In this document: piece after piece, positions 17,259 through 26,405 of the stretch
Numbering within the stretch: the stretch's first letter is position 1
How the letters are laid out: each line of letters starts with the position of its first letter
Source of the DNA: JAWKZG01 sp041396125
GTDB taxonomy: Bacteria > Pseudomonadota > Gammaproteobacteria > Competibacterales > Competibacteraceae
DNA: 64,000 bases
Assembly: GCA_041396125.1 (NCBI GenBank)
Contig: JAWKZG010000025.1
Coordinates: 1 to 64,000 of the forward strand
Reading direction: 5' to 3'
Made by a program: the position numbers and the translations under genes
Notes under the pieces: model-generated
What the model saw: only the letters and a program-made list of their open reading frames with translations
Database searches by the model: none
What the model was told of the DNA's origin: nothing

Positions 17259-18456
17259 ATGAACCGATCATCTGTACGAACCCTGGCCATCTGCACCTTA
17301 TCGCTGCTCCTCATCGACAGTGCGCTTGCCCGTATCAAGCTCACAACACTGCCGGTACGGGAACAGGTCGAAGTGCAATTCGACCATCCCAATCAGACCC
17401 TGATCGAGGAAGAGCGCATCGTACCGATGGTACAAGGCATTAACCAGGTTGATTTCGCCTGGGCCAATACCCTGATCGACCCGTCCAGCCTGGTGTTCCA
17501 GGTTGTATCTGAACCCAATCCGGCCAGTACTCCCGTACAGGCAAACATCCTGTCAGTCAGTTACCCGCCCAACGAGAACGCGCTGATATGGAGCATCGCA
17601 GCAGATCGTTCCGGGCCGGTCAGGGTGCGTATCAGCTATCTGCTAGGCGGGTTGGATAAAAAGTTTCATTATCGTGCTCTGGCAGCAACTGACGAACAGA
17701 CCCTGACGCTATCGCAATACTTGCGGATCGATAATCTGGCTAATGAAGGCTATCCCGACAGTGTCATCTGGCCGGGTTTCGGCGAGCAACTGGTACGTCC
17801 CATCGGGCAAAACGAGTCCAAGGATGTCCTGCTGCATAAATTCCGCGATGTGCCCCTGCGCAAAACCTATACGGCTGATGTTGCCGAACATGGCTATCTC
17901 GACGCCACCCAGCATAAACTGAATATTCCTATGCATTATGTGCTGGACAATACCCGCACCAGCGGACTCGGCCAGTTTGCTCCTGGCTGCCGGCAAAGCC
18001 CGTATATTCCAGCAGGATGGACACGGCAGCCAGGCATTTCTGGGCGAGGACTGGGGCCGCTTCACCCCGCCGGATGATGAATTATCGCTGTATCTCGGTC
18101 TGGCGCAGGATATTGTCGTTCGGCGCACCATTGACCGTAATGAACGCACTCGTCTGGCCGGTAATGCCTACCGGCAGGACATTACGGTCAAATACGAAAT
18201 TGAAAATTTTAAAGACAGCCCCGCCATCCTAAATATTGTTGAACACCCCAGCCTGATTCGTGACCAACTCATCGGCCATTCCAGCCTGGAACCTGAATGG
18301 ACTCTTGGATCGGACACCACGCTGCCAGCCGCAGACGCCGATCACAGCGACTACAGCAAGCTGCTGTTCAAACTCGAGTTACCCGCCCGGGAAGGCTCGG
18401 GCGAAGCCCGTAAGCTCGTCCACCGCTTGCACATTCGCTACAACAATCAGTGGTAA
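17259..18456 (+). CDS. Secreted DUF4139-like protein A, frameshifted
   Basis: A hypothetical exported protein. AAGGAG lies before the ATG at 17259. The signal peptide ends near SALA. It shares with the next gene the signature FAWANTLIDP, which begins the beta-sandwich part. A frame change near 17970 splits the gene; the second part contains DDELSLYLGLAQDIVVRR and ends in LHIRYNNQW at 18456. The family is widespread but has no assigned biochemical role. Its gene ends 5 bases before the paralogue's ATG, so the two form an operon. Confidence 0.7.
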
Positions 18457-18461
18457 TCGTT

Positions 18462-19877
18462 ATGCGCTATCTAGCTTCTTTCTTATTCACGTTACTCTGT
18501 ATTGCCAGTGTTACGGCCCAGGCGGGCAATGTCGATCTGGCCACTGTGCCACCCCGTCAACACGTGCAGCTGACCATTTACAACTCGGAGGATCTGACCC
18601 TGGTGCGGGAAACCCGCGTAGTCACCTTCAAACAGGGTGTGAACCCCTTGCAGTTTTCCTGGGCCAATACCCTGATCGACCCCACCTCGGTAGAGCTGCG
18701 TTTTCCTGATGCAGCTGCAGATCTGGACGTACTCGATACCACATTTCCTCATGACAAAGCGCAGTCGTTGTACTGGAATGTGCAAAGCAGCAGCGATCAG
18801 GAGGCCTTGCTTGAAATCAGCTATTTCACCTCGGGCATCGACTGGCGGGCAGATTATCTGGCCATCGCCGACGAGGCCAATGCCCAGCTGGCACTCACCA
18901 GTTTTGTGCGAGTCAATAATCAATCCGGCGAAGATTACGAAAATGCCCAGGTCAGACTTGTCGTAGGCACCATCAATCTGGTCGAGAAAATTGCCGAACT
19001 GGCCCGTATGCCGGCTGGCCGTTTGCAGGAATTGGAGCGCGACCAGTTCAATGATTTACGCCAGCGCGCTGCTAAGATGCTGATGTCGCAAGGTGCCGCA
19101 GCGCCGGCACCTGCCATGGAAGTAACCAGCGCTAAAACGGTCGAGAAAGAGAGCCTGAGCGAGTATTTTATTTACACCATTGAAGGCACAGAAAGTATTC
19201 CCAACGGCTGGGCCAAACGTTTGCGCAGCTTCGCCGCCGAGGCTGTGCCATTTAATGAACAATACCGTTACCGCCCGCGCGAGTACGGCGACCAGCTGGT
19301 ACGTATGTTACTGCTACGCAACGATGAAGAGTCCGGCCTGGGTACTACCCCGCTGCCGGACGGTGAAGTACGAATCTTCCGGCGCAACGGGCGGGGCGGT
19401 TTAAGCTATCTGACCCAGCAGACAATCCCGTATATCCCCATCGGCGACCGGCTGGAGCTGAATCTGGGACATGACCCGGAAGTCCTGTTCGAACTGGTCA
19501 AACTGCGTGCAGTGCGGGATCAGATCTGGCTGCGTCAGCGTGGTGCCAATATTTACCGCCGCCTGGATGAGCCTGGAGTGCAAATTGATTTTGGTGGTGA
19601 AGTCGCCGGTTGGGATGAGCATATTTTCTACAGTCAGCGCATTCGCAACTTCCACGACCGCCCGATTGATGTCGAAGTCCGCCGCAGCTACAACGGTGAT
19701 GTTGTATTTCGCAGTGAGCTTGACGCCAGTCGGCATGATTTCAATACGGTACAGTTCAGCACCCAGGTGCCGGCCCGCACGCAGCTGGATTTACTGCACG
19801 AAGTGGTGACCCGGCAGGGATATAATAGTCAGCAAAACCAGGTTGAGATCGTGCAGGAAGCCGTACAATTACCCTAA
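18462..19877 (+). CDS. Secreted DUF4139-like protein B
   Basis: An intact 471-residue paralogue of the preceding gene, starting at the ATG at 18462 with a signal peptide ending near AQA. It repeats FSWANTLIDPTSVEL and adds the fuller DUF4139 hallmark YFTSGIDWRADYLAI. A helical insertion near residues 165-220 is rich in Ala, Arg and Glu. The C-terminal half reads like stacked beta strands. No catalytic motif or lipobox is visible. Likely periplasmic or surface-associated; role unknown. Confidence 0.75.
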   Translation: MRYLASFLFTLLCIASVTAQAGNVDLATVPPRQHVQLTIYNSEDLTLVRETRVVTFKQGVNPLQFSWANTLIDPTSVELRFPDAAADLDVLDTTFPHDKAQSLYWNVQSSSDQEALLEISYFTSGIDWRADYLAIADEANAQLALTSFVRVNNQSGEDYENAQVRLVVGTINLVEKIAELARMPAGRLQELERDQFNDLRQRAAKMLMSQGAAAPAPAMEVTSAKTVEKESLSEYFIYTIEGTESIPNGWAKRLRSFAAEAVPFNEQYRYRPREYGDQLVRMLLLRNDEESGLGTTPLPDGEVRIFRRNGRGGLSYLTQQTIPYIPIGDRLELNLGHDPEVLFELVKLRAVRDQIWLRQRGANIYRRLDEPGVQIDFGGEVAGWDEHIFYSQRIRNFHDRPIDVEVRRSYNGDVVFRSELDASRHDFNTVQFSTQVPARTQLDLLHEVVTRQGYNSQQNQVEIVQEAVQLP

Positions 19878-19937
19878 GCACCAGACCCGGCAAACAAAAC
19901 CATTGCCATTCCAAGGGAGGCGGACTCATGCAAGGCA

Positions 19938-20159
19938 TCTGTTAATACCGGCAGCGAGGATGTCGCCGCCGCCCTCAAAAACCTGACGGAAGATGCAGGG
20001 TGAATCTGGCGCTAGAATGCAATGCGAACACTGCCGCACGCAATGCGGCAGTCGATACAACCCGGCGCTGGGGCTCGGTTTGTTTCGTTGGCGGAGGCTG
20101 AGCAGACCTATCAGCGGTTCGACCGCCAGACCACCGGCAAAGGTGTGTTTGAGTTTTGA
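19938..20159 (+). pseudogene. Remnant of a zinc-type alcohol dehydrogenase
   Basis: Only the cofactor-domain and C-terminal part of a medium-chain alcohol dehydrogenase can be read, in pieces: VNTGSEDVAAALKNLTEDAG, then VNLALECNANTAARNAAVD and TTRRWGSVCFVGGG, then EAEQTYQRFDRQTTGKGVFEF before a TGA at 20159. The catalytic zinc domain is absent, a stretch before EAEQTYQ is deleted, and the frame changes twice. Unlike the other broken genes here, large parts are missing, so this is a genuine decayed fragment. Confidence 0.65.
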
Positions 20160-20205
20160 ATGCCGACTACCATGCAGGACAGACCCTGCTGCTAGAGGCC
20201 ATTGT

Positions 20206-21003
20206 TTATTGGCTCTGGTTCAACTCATCCAGCTCCGCACCGGAAAAGCCCGCCTGCAAGCGGGCTTCACGGTTAAACGGTCCGCGCAGCTGGCCATGGA
20301 AATGGGTGTCAATCAAGCGTTTGAATTCTGCTGTCGGCTCTAAGTCGCGCTGTTGGCATAAAAATTCAAACCAGCACGAGCCAATCGCAACATGCTGGAT
20401 TTCGTCGGTCAGGATAATGCCGAGAATACGACTGGTTTCAGTATCGCCACTGGCTGTTAATTGCTTGATCATACCAGGTGTCACATCCAGTCCACGCGCT
20501 TCCAGTACCCTGGGAACCAGCGCCATTCGGGCCAATGGATCATGTGCGGTACGCCGTGCCATGTCCCATAAACCATCATGCGCGGGCAGACCACCGTAAG
20601 CCAGCTCCAGCTCATGTAAACGCGTCTGCAGCAGTTGAAAGTGACCACTTTCCTCGACGGCAACCCGCAGCCAGTCAACATAGTACGCGCGCGGCAGATT
20701 CTGAAACCGGCATACCGCATCCAGCGCCAAATTGATCGCATTAAACTCAATATGGGCCAGCGCGTGCACCAGCACTCGCCTTCCGGCAGCGGTATGCAGG
20801 CTGCGCCGTTGTAGTTGCCGGGGATGCACCAGTTGAGGCTGAGTCGGCCGACCAGGTGCCAATCCGGGCAATGCGGCAGGCACGGGATCCAGTGCAAGCT
20901 CGCCGGCGAGTAAATCCTGCTGCGCTTGCCGGGTCAAAGCAATTTTACGCTCGATGGCGGGCGCTTCCCAGGCGGCTTTAACGCGTACAAACAAATTATC
21001 CAC
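20206..21003 (-). CDS. DUF455 ferritin-like protein
   Basis: A 265-residue protein of the DUF455 family, helical and ferritin-like. Probable di-metal ligands are visible in HALAHIEFNAINLAL, VAVEESGHFQLL and LTDEIQHVAIG. The family is related to MiaE-type hydroxylases, but no reaction is established. The gene starts 16 bases after dnaJ stops, so it may be co-transcribed with the dnaJ end of the heat-shock cluster. Confidence 0.8.
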   Translation of the reverse strand: MDNLFVRVKAAWEAPAIERKIALTRQAQQDLLAGELALDPVPAALPGLAPGRPTQPQLVHPRQLQRRSLHTAAGRRVLVHALAHIEFNAINLALDAVCRFQNLPRAYYVDWLRVAVEESGHFQLLQTRLHELELAYGGLPAHDGLWDMARRTAHDPLARMALVPRVLEARGLDVTPGMIKQLTASGDTETSRILGIILTDEIQHVAIGSCWFEFLCQQRDLEPTAEFKRLIDTHFHGQLRGPFNREARLQAGFSGAELDELNQSQ

Positions 21004-21019
21004 GTCGGTTTATAACCGT

Positions 21020-22156
21020 TTAGGACGAGGGTTTTAAATCCTCAAAAAACTTCTTCACACCGTCCAGCCAGCTGCTGTGCTGCGGGGTATGCGCATGGCC
21101 ACTTTCATGCATTGATTCAGCCAGTTGCTGCAGCAATTCCTTTTGTTGCCTGGTCAGATTAACGGGTGTTTCCACTTTAACCCGGCATAATAAATCCCCT
21201 ACCGTGCCACTGCGCACCGGCTTGACTCCTTTACCGCGCAAACGAAACAGCTTGCCGGTCTGCGTTTCCGGCGGGATTTTCAGATTGACCTGACCGTCCA
21301 GGGTCGGCACATTCAATTCACCACCCAAAGCAGCTGTTGTAAAACTGATAGGCACCTCACAGTACAGATTACTTTCATCGCGGGTAAAAATCGGATGTTC
21401 CTTGATCTGGATCTGGACATACAAATCACCCGATGGCCCGCCATTTTCACCCCGTTCGCCTTCGCCGCTCAGACGAATGCGATCGCCGTTATCCACACCG
21501 GCAGGCACCTTCACCGACAGGGTTTTCTGCTCTTCCACCACGCCGGCACCACGGCAATGTTTGCAGGGATCGCTAATGATTGTGCCCTGCCCCCGACAGC
21601 GCGGACAGGTCTGCTGGATAGAGAAAAATCCCTGCTGCATGCGCACCTGCCCAATCCCGTTACAGGTGGTACAGGTAGTAGGTTTGGTGCCTGGTTTGGC
21701 ACCACTGCCGTTACAGTGATGGCAATCGACGTGTGTAGGAATACGAATCTTGGCAGTGGTGCCGAAGACCGCATCTTCCAGAGATAATTCCAGGTTATAG
21801 CGTAAATCTGCGCCGCGATAGGCTTGATTGGGGCCACCTCGCGCATTGCCGAAAATATCACCAAAGACATCGCCGAAAATATCGCTGAAGCTGGCACCAC
21901 CGGCCTGTCTAGCGCCGCCCTGCATACTGGCATCGACACCCGCATGGCCAAACTGATCATACGCTGCCCGCTTACGCGTATCGGATAAAATCTCGTAAGC
22001 CTCTTTGGCTTCCTTGAAACGCTCTTCAGCGACGCTATCGCCCGGATTGCGGTCCGGGTGGAATTTCATCGCCAGTCGACGATACGCTTTTTTCAGGTCA
22101 TCATCGCTCGCGTTTTTCTGTACGCCGAGCACTTCATAGTAATCACGTTTAGCCAT
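21020..22156 (-). CDS. dnaJ: Chaperone protein DnaJ
   Basis: The Hsp40 co-chaperone that delivers substrates to DnaK and stimulates its ATPase. The J domain carries HPD in KFHPDRNPGD. A Gly/Phe-rich linker follows, then four zinc motifs (CHHCNGSG, CTTCNGIG, CPRCRGQG, CKHCRGAG) and the C-terminal substrate domains. Length 378 residues, intact. Separated from dnaK by a strong hairpin. Confidence 0.97.
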   Translation of the reverse strand: MAKRDYYEVLGVQKNASDDDLKKAYRRLAMKFHPDRNPGDSVAEERFKEAKEAYEILSDTRKRAAYDQFGHAGVDASMQGGARQAGGASFSDIFGDVFGDIFGNARGGPNQAYRGADLRYNLELSLEDAVFGTTAKIRIPTHVDCHHCNGSGAKPGTKPTTCTTCNGIGQVRMQQGFFSIQQTCPRCRGQGTIISDPCKHCRGAGVVEEQKTLSVKVPAGVDNGDRIRLSGEGERGENGGPSGDLYVQIQIKEHPIFTRDESNLYCEVPISFTTAALGGELNVPTLDGQVNLKIPPETQTGKLFRLRGKGVKPVRSGTVGDLLCRVKVETPVNLTRQQKELLQQLAESMHESGHAHTPQHSSWLDGVKKFFEDLKPSS

Positions 22157-22188
22157 TAGAGTATTAGTCGTTATTCATCAAACAAAAA

Positions 22189-22224
22189 CCGGGGTTGACA
22201 GTGTATGCTCACAGTCAACCCCGG
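22189..22224 (-). terminator. Intrinsic terminator between dnaK and dnaJ
   Basis: An 11-bp perfect stem (CCGGGGTTGAC / GTCAACCCCGG) with a 14-base loop, followed on the minus strand by TTTTTGTTTG. It sits in the 83-base gap after the dnaK stop and before the dnaJ start, so it should reduce dnaJ transcription relative to dnaK. Confidence 0.85.
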
Positions 22225-22239
22225 ATAATACGGGCAGAA

Positions 22240-24159
22240 TTACTTGTCTTTGACTTCTTCGAATTCAGCGTCTACCACGCCCTCATCTTTCGAGCCGCCA
22301 TCGGTTTTCGCCTGGCCGGATGCATCCGCCTGATCTTCACTGGTTTGAGCATATACCCGCTCGGCCAGTTTACCGGACAACTCTGCCAGGGTTTGGCTCT
22401 TGGACTCAATGGCCGCCTTGTTATCACCTTTCAAAGCCGTGCGTAAATCAGCCATGGCACTTTCGATCTGGCCGCGTTCGGCGCTGTCGACCTTTTCACC
22501 CAGATCTTTCAGCGTTTTCTCGGTCGCATGAATCAGGTTCTCGCCCTGATTGCGCACATCTACCAGCTCGCGGAACTTGCGGTCTTCCTCGGCATGCGCT
22601 TCAGCATCCTTGACCATCTTATCGATCTCTTCATCACTGAGGCCACTGGAAGCTTTAATAACGATGGACTGTTCTTTACCCGTCGCTTTATCCTTGGCCG
22701 AGACGTTCAGAATACCATTGGCATCAATATTGAACGCAACTTCAACCTGCGGCACGCCACGGGGCGCAGGCGGAATATCACTCAGATCAAACTTACCCAG
22801 CGATTTATTATCCAGCGCACGTTCCCGTTCGCCCTGCAGGACATGCACGGTGACCGCTGTCTGATTATCCTCAGCGGTAGAGAACGTCTGCGAAGCCTTG
22901 GTCGGGATTGTGGTGTTTTTCTCGATCAGCTTGGTCATGACACCGCCCAGGGTTTCAATACCCAGGCTCAGCGGCGTGACATCAAGCAACAACACGTCTT
23001 TGACTTCACCGCCCAGCACACCACCCTGGATAGCAGCACCAACGGCAACTGCTTCGTCCGGGTTGACGTCTTTGCGCGGCTCGCGATTGAAAAACTCTTT
23101 GACCGCTTCCTGCACCTTGGGCATGCGGGTCTGACCACCAACCAGAATCACCTCGTTTAGATCGCCCACCGACAAACCGGCATCTTTCAGTGCGGTCCGG
23201 CACGGCCCGATCGTTCTGTCGATAAGTTCCTCGACCAGCGATTCGAGTTTGGCGCGAGTCAGCTTGATATTCAAATGCTTGGGACCGCTGGCATCGGCCG
23301 TGATATACGGCAGATTGACTTCAGTCTGCTGGCTCGATGAAAGCTCGATTTTGGCTTTCTCGGCAGCTTCTTTCAGTCGTTGCGCAGCCAGTGGATCACC
23401 GCGCAAATCGATGCCGGTATCCCGTGCGAACTGATCAGCCAGATAGTCGATTACGCGCTTGTCAAAGTCTTCCCCGCCCAGGAACGTATCGCCGTTGGTA
23501 GACAGCACTTCAAACTGGTGTTCACCGTCAACTTCAGCGATTTCGATGATCGAAACGTCAAACGTACCGCCGCCCAGATCGTACACAACGATTTTGCTGT
23601 CGCCGCGCTTTTTGTCCATACCGTAAGCCAGCGCCGCAGCGGTCGGCTCATTGATAATGCGCTTGACTTCCAGACCGGCGATGCGCCCGGCATCTTTGGT
23701 CGCCTGGCGTTGCGAGTCATTAAAGTAAGCCGGTACGGTAATCACGGCTTCCTTGATTTCCTCGCCCAGGTAATCTTCGGCGGTTTTCTTCATCTTCATC
23801 AACACCCGCGCGGAGATCTCCGGCGGCGCCATCTTGCGCCCTTTGACCTCGACCCAGGCATCGCCATTATCCGCCTTAACGATTTGATACGGCACCAGCT
23901 TGATGTCTTTCTGTACTTCGTCTTCCTGAAAACGACGTCCAATCAATCGCTTAACCGCAAACAAAGTGTTCTTGGGATTAGTAACAGCCTGCCGTTTGGC
24001 AGATTGACCAACCAATACTTCATCGTCGTCTGCGAATGCAATCACTGATGGTGTGGTGCGATCACCCTCGGAATTTTCAATAACCCGCGGCTTACCCCCT
24101 TCCATAACAGCGACACAGGAGTTCGTCGTCCCTAAATCAATACCAATTACCTTACCCAT
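22240..24159 (-). CDS. dnaK: Molecular chaperone DnaK
   Basis: The Hsp70 chaperone. The ATG at 24157-24159 is preceded by AGAGGAAA and gives MGKVIGIDLGTTNSCVAVMEG, the phosphate-1 loop. Other signatures are VYDLGGGTFDVSI and LVGGQTRMPKVQ. The linker VLLLDVTPLSLGIETLGG leads to the peptide-binding domain, and the C-terminus ends EFEEVKDK. Length 639 residues, intact. Expressed with hrcA and grpE from the CIRCE-controlled promoter. Confidence 0.98.
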   Translation of the reverse strand: MGKVIGIDLGTTNSCVAVMEGGKPRVIENSEGDRTTPSVIAFADDDEVLVGQSAKRQAVTNPKNTLFAVKRLIGRRFQEDEVQKDIKLVPYQIVKADNGDAWVEVKGRKMAPPEISARVLMKMKKTAEDYLGEEIKEAVITVPAYFNDSQRQATKDAGRIAGLEVKRIINEPTAAALAYGMDKKRGDSKIVVYDLGGGTFDVSIIEIAEVDGEHQFEVLSTNGDTFLGGEDFDKRVIDYLADQFARDTGIDLRGDPLAAQRLKEAAEKAKIELSSSQQTEVNLPYITADASGPKHLNIKLTRAKLESLVEELIDRTIGPCRTALKDAGLSVGDLNEVILVGGQTRMPKVQEAVKEFFNREPRKDVNPDEAVAVGAAIQGGVLGGEVKDVLLLDVTPLSLGIETLGGVMTKLIEKNTTIPTKASQTFSTAEDNQTAVTVHVLQGERERALDNKSLGKFDLSDIPPAPRGVPQVEVAFNIDANGILNVSAKDKATGKEQSIVIKASSGLSDEEIDKMVKDAEAHAEEDRKFRELVDVRNQGENLIHATEKTLKDLGEKVDSAERGQIESAMADLRTALKGDNKAAIESKSQTLAELSGKLAERVYAQTSEDQADASGQAKTDGGSKDEGVVDAEFEEVKDK

Positions 24160-24333
24160 GTTTTCCTCTCTTAAATCTGATTTCAAAAATCTTGAACCTT
24201 TGCGCATCTACTGATCGCGCCTCTGGCTTCTGATATGGGGTGTTTGCCTGAATTTTCAACTCGTACTGCAGCCCAGTAACGGGTGATCTTTAAGGACACC
24301 ACACCTGAAACCGGTCATAACCTGATTCTGTGC

Positions 24334-24911
24334 CTATTTTGGGGCCGCCTGGGCCACGATAACCATTGCTGGACGCACCAGCCGGTCATTGAGCCGATAG
24401 CCTTTCTGAATGACCTGCATAACGGTATTCGGCTCAGCTTCACTGCTGGGCTGCATGGCCATTGCTTCATGCCACTCAGGATTGAATTTTTCACCGTGGG
24501 GGTTAATTTCGCTGACGCCAAACTTCGCAACGGCCGCCGCCAGCATTTTCAGGGTGAGCTCGGTACCTTCCCGCAATTTGCTGATATCGGCGCTCTCATC
24601 GATAGCGGCCAACCCCATTTCCAGACTATCTTTCACGGGCAATAACTCAGCGACAAATTTATCCAGGGCATATTTATGCGCGTTCTGTAAATCGCGCTCG
24701 GCCCGTTTGCGGATATTTTCCACATCGGCCCGCGCCTGCAGGAAAAGATTACGATTCTCCTCGACCTGCTGCCGTAACTGCTCGATTTCAGCCCGCAGCT
24801 GTGCGGTGGTAGCCGAATCCGCAGACTCTTCCGGCTGAGCACGGTTCTCCTGAGCAGGGTTAGAGGTATCCCCTGCCCCGCCGGCAACGGCTTCCGCCGT
24901 ATCCGGTGCAT
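24334..24911 (-). CDS. grpE: Nucleotide exchange factor GrpE, shifted at the start
   Basis: Releases ADP from DnaK. The long N-terminal coiled coil reads LRAEIEQLRQQVEENRNLFL, then ADVENIRKRAERDL. The C-terminal beta domain ends in VIQKGYRLNDRLVRPAMVIVA. The only good start, ATG at 24909-24911 after AAAGGAGT, is one base out of frame with the body of the protein (APDTAEAVAGG...), so one base is probably missing just after the start. Corrected length is about 192 residues, close to E. coli GrpE. Confidence 0.88.
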
Positions 24912-25134
24912 GTTTATGTTGACTCCTTTCGCTGTCTCCACAATTTTTTTGATGATCAAACGTACTGATAGACTTCTGTCTGCTTCAGCGCTGTTCAGCC
25001 AGCGCTCTAGAGGTTATTTCACCTGCTGCGAAATACCCCTGCAAGCTATGCCAAACGCATCAGCCCATGCTCTGCGACATGCAAAGCCGGGCAAACACAC
25101 TGACACTGCAAAATACCTGTTCGTCAGATGAGGT

Positions 25135-26202
25135 TTATTTGCGCGAATTCAAGGCGGACGCCAGTAATTTAGCGCTTACATCCACAATCGGGATCACTCG
25201 CTCATACGCCATCCGGGTCGGTCCGATCACCCCCAGAACGCCAAGCACTTTACCCTCTACCGAATACGGCGCGGTCACCACGCTGCACTCATCCAGCACG
25301 TCATAACCGGACTCTTCGCCAATAAAGATCTGTACCCCACGGGCATTGATGCATTGATCAAGCAAATGCAAAATATCCCGCTTCTGGTTGAAAGCTTCAA
25401 ATAAATGCCGCAGCTTCTCAACATCGCTCAGCTCGGCTTGTCCCATCAGGTTAATCTGCCCGTCCAGCACGTAGTCTTCTTCTGTGCTCTCAGGTGTTTC
25501 GGCAAAAACCTGGCTGGCCATTGAAATAACCATCTGCATGAGCTCATTCATGGTTTCGCGGGTAACCTGCAGATCACTCAGCAAGCCTGACGAACTCGTG
25601 CAGGTTTTTACCGGCAAACTGGTGATTAAGATAATTCGCCGCCTGTTGCAACTCACTGGCGCTATAATCCCGTTCGACTTGAATCACTCGGTTCTGCACT
25701 TCGGCTTCGTTCACAACCAGTATTACCAGCACCCGCCGATCCGGCAACGATAGAAATTCGACATGCCGCAGCGTCAGCAGGGTATGCCGGGGCAACATGA
25801 CCACACCCGCCATTTTGGTAAATCCCGACAGCAGGGACGATACCGTTTGCACCAACTCGGGAACGGTACCGGCCGACTCGAAATGGCGCCGCAGATCGTT
25901 CAACTCCAGAGTGGATAAGGGCTTGACTTGCAACAGGGAGTCGACAAAAAAGCGATACCCCTTGACCGTTGGTATACGGCCAGCCGAAGTATGCGGCGAC
26001 CGCAAAAACCCAGCTCTTCCAGGTCGGCCATAACATTGCGAATCGTGGCCGGACTCAGATCCAAACCGGCGTCACGCGATAATGTGCGCGAGCCAATGGG
26101 CTGCCCATCATGAATATAGCGCTCAACCAAAATCTTCAGCAGATTCTGGGCGCGCTCATTAAGAATACCGGAATAGGATGAATGCTGACTATTTTCAGAC
26201 AC
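25135..26202 (-). CDS. hrcA: Heat-inducible transcription repressor HrcA, frameshifted
   Basis: Represses heat-shock operons by binding CIRCE. From 26202 the winged-helix domain reads LLKILVERYIHDGQPIGSRT and LSPATIRNVMADLEELGF. The next frame continues RSPHTSAGRIPTVKGYRFFV and a GAF-like region; the third ends with DECSVVTAPYSVEGKVLGVLG, GPTRMAYERVIPIVD. The shift near 26010 is one T short in a T run; the other is near 25585. The span is 356 codons, normal for HrcA. A perfect CIRCE lies 43 bases upstream, so autoregulation is expected. Confidence 0.92.
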
Positions 26203-26244
26203 TTGATTCCACCTCGGGACCTGTCTCAGGCTGTTTCGCCCTGG

Positions 26245-26271
26245 TTAGCACTCATTGAAAGCGAGTGCTAA
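26245..26271. promoter_or_regulatory. CIRCE operator
   Basis: TTAGCACTC, nine bases, GAGTGCTAA: an exact match to the CIRCE consensus. It lies between the -10 box and the hrcA start, where bound HrcA would block transcription of the hrcA-grpE-dnaK cluster. Confidence 0.97.
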
Positions 26272-26278
26272 ACCAAAA

Positions 26279-26308
26279 CGTATAACAACTTCACCCTTGC
26301 AGTGTCAA
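26279..26308 (-). promoter_or_regulatory. Sigma-70-type promoter of the hrcA operon
   Basis: On the minus strand, TTGACA (26303-26308) and TATACG (26279-26284) are 18 bases apart. The CIRCE repeat begins 7 bases downstream of the -10 box, at the expected transcription start. Confidence 0.75.
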
Positions 26309-26405
26309 GCTAAGACAAAGCGTCACAGGTGCTCGCCTTTATTGCATAGTTGGTCGCGGTATGCAGTAATTGGTACGTTCGATTTATTGGCATAACTAAC
26401 CCCGA

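Noticed and set aside
22528..23160. Plus-strand 210-codon frame inside dnaK
   Set aside because: Antisense to intact dnaK; composition mirrors that gene and no domain is visible.
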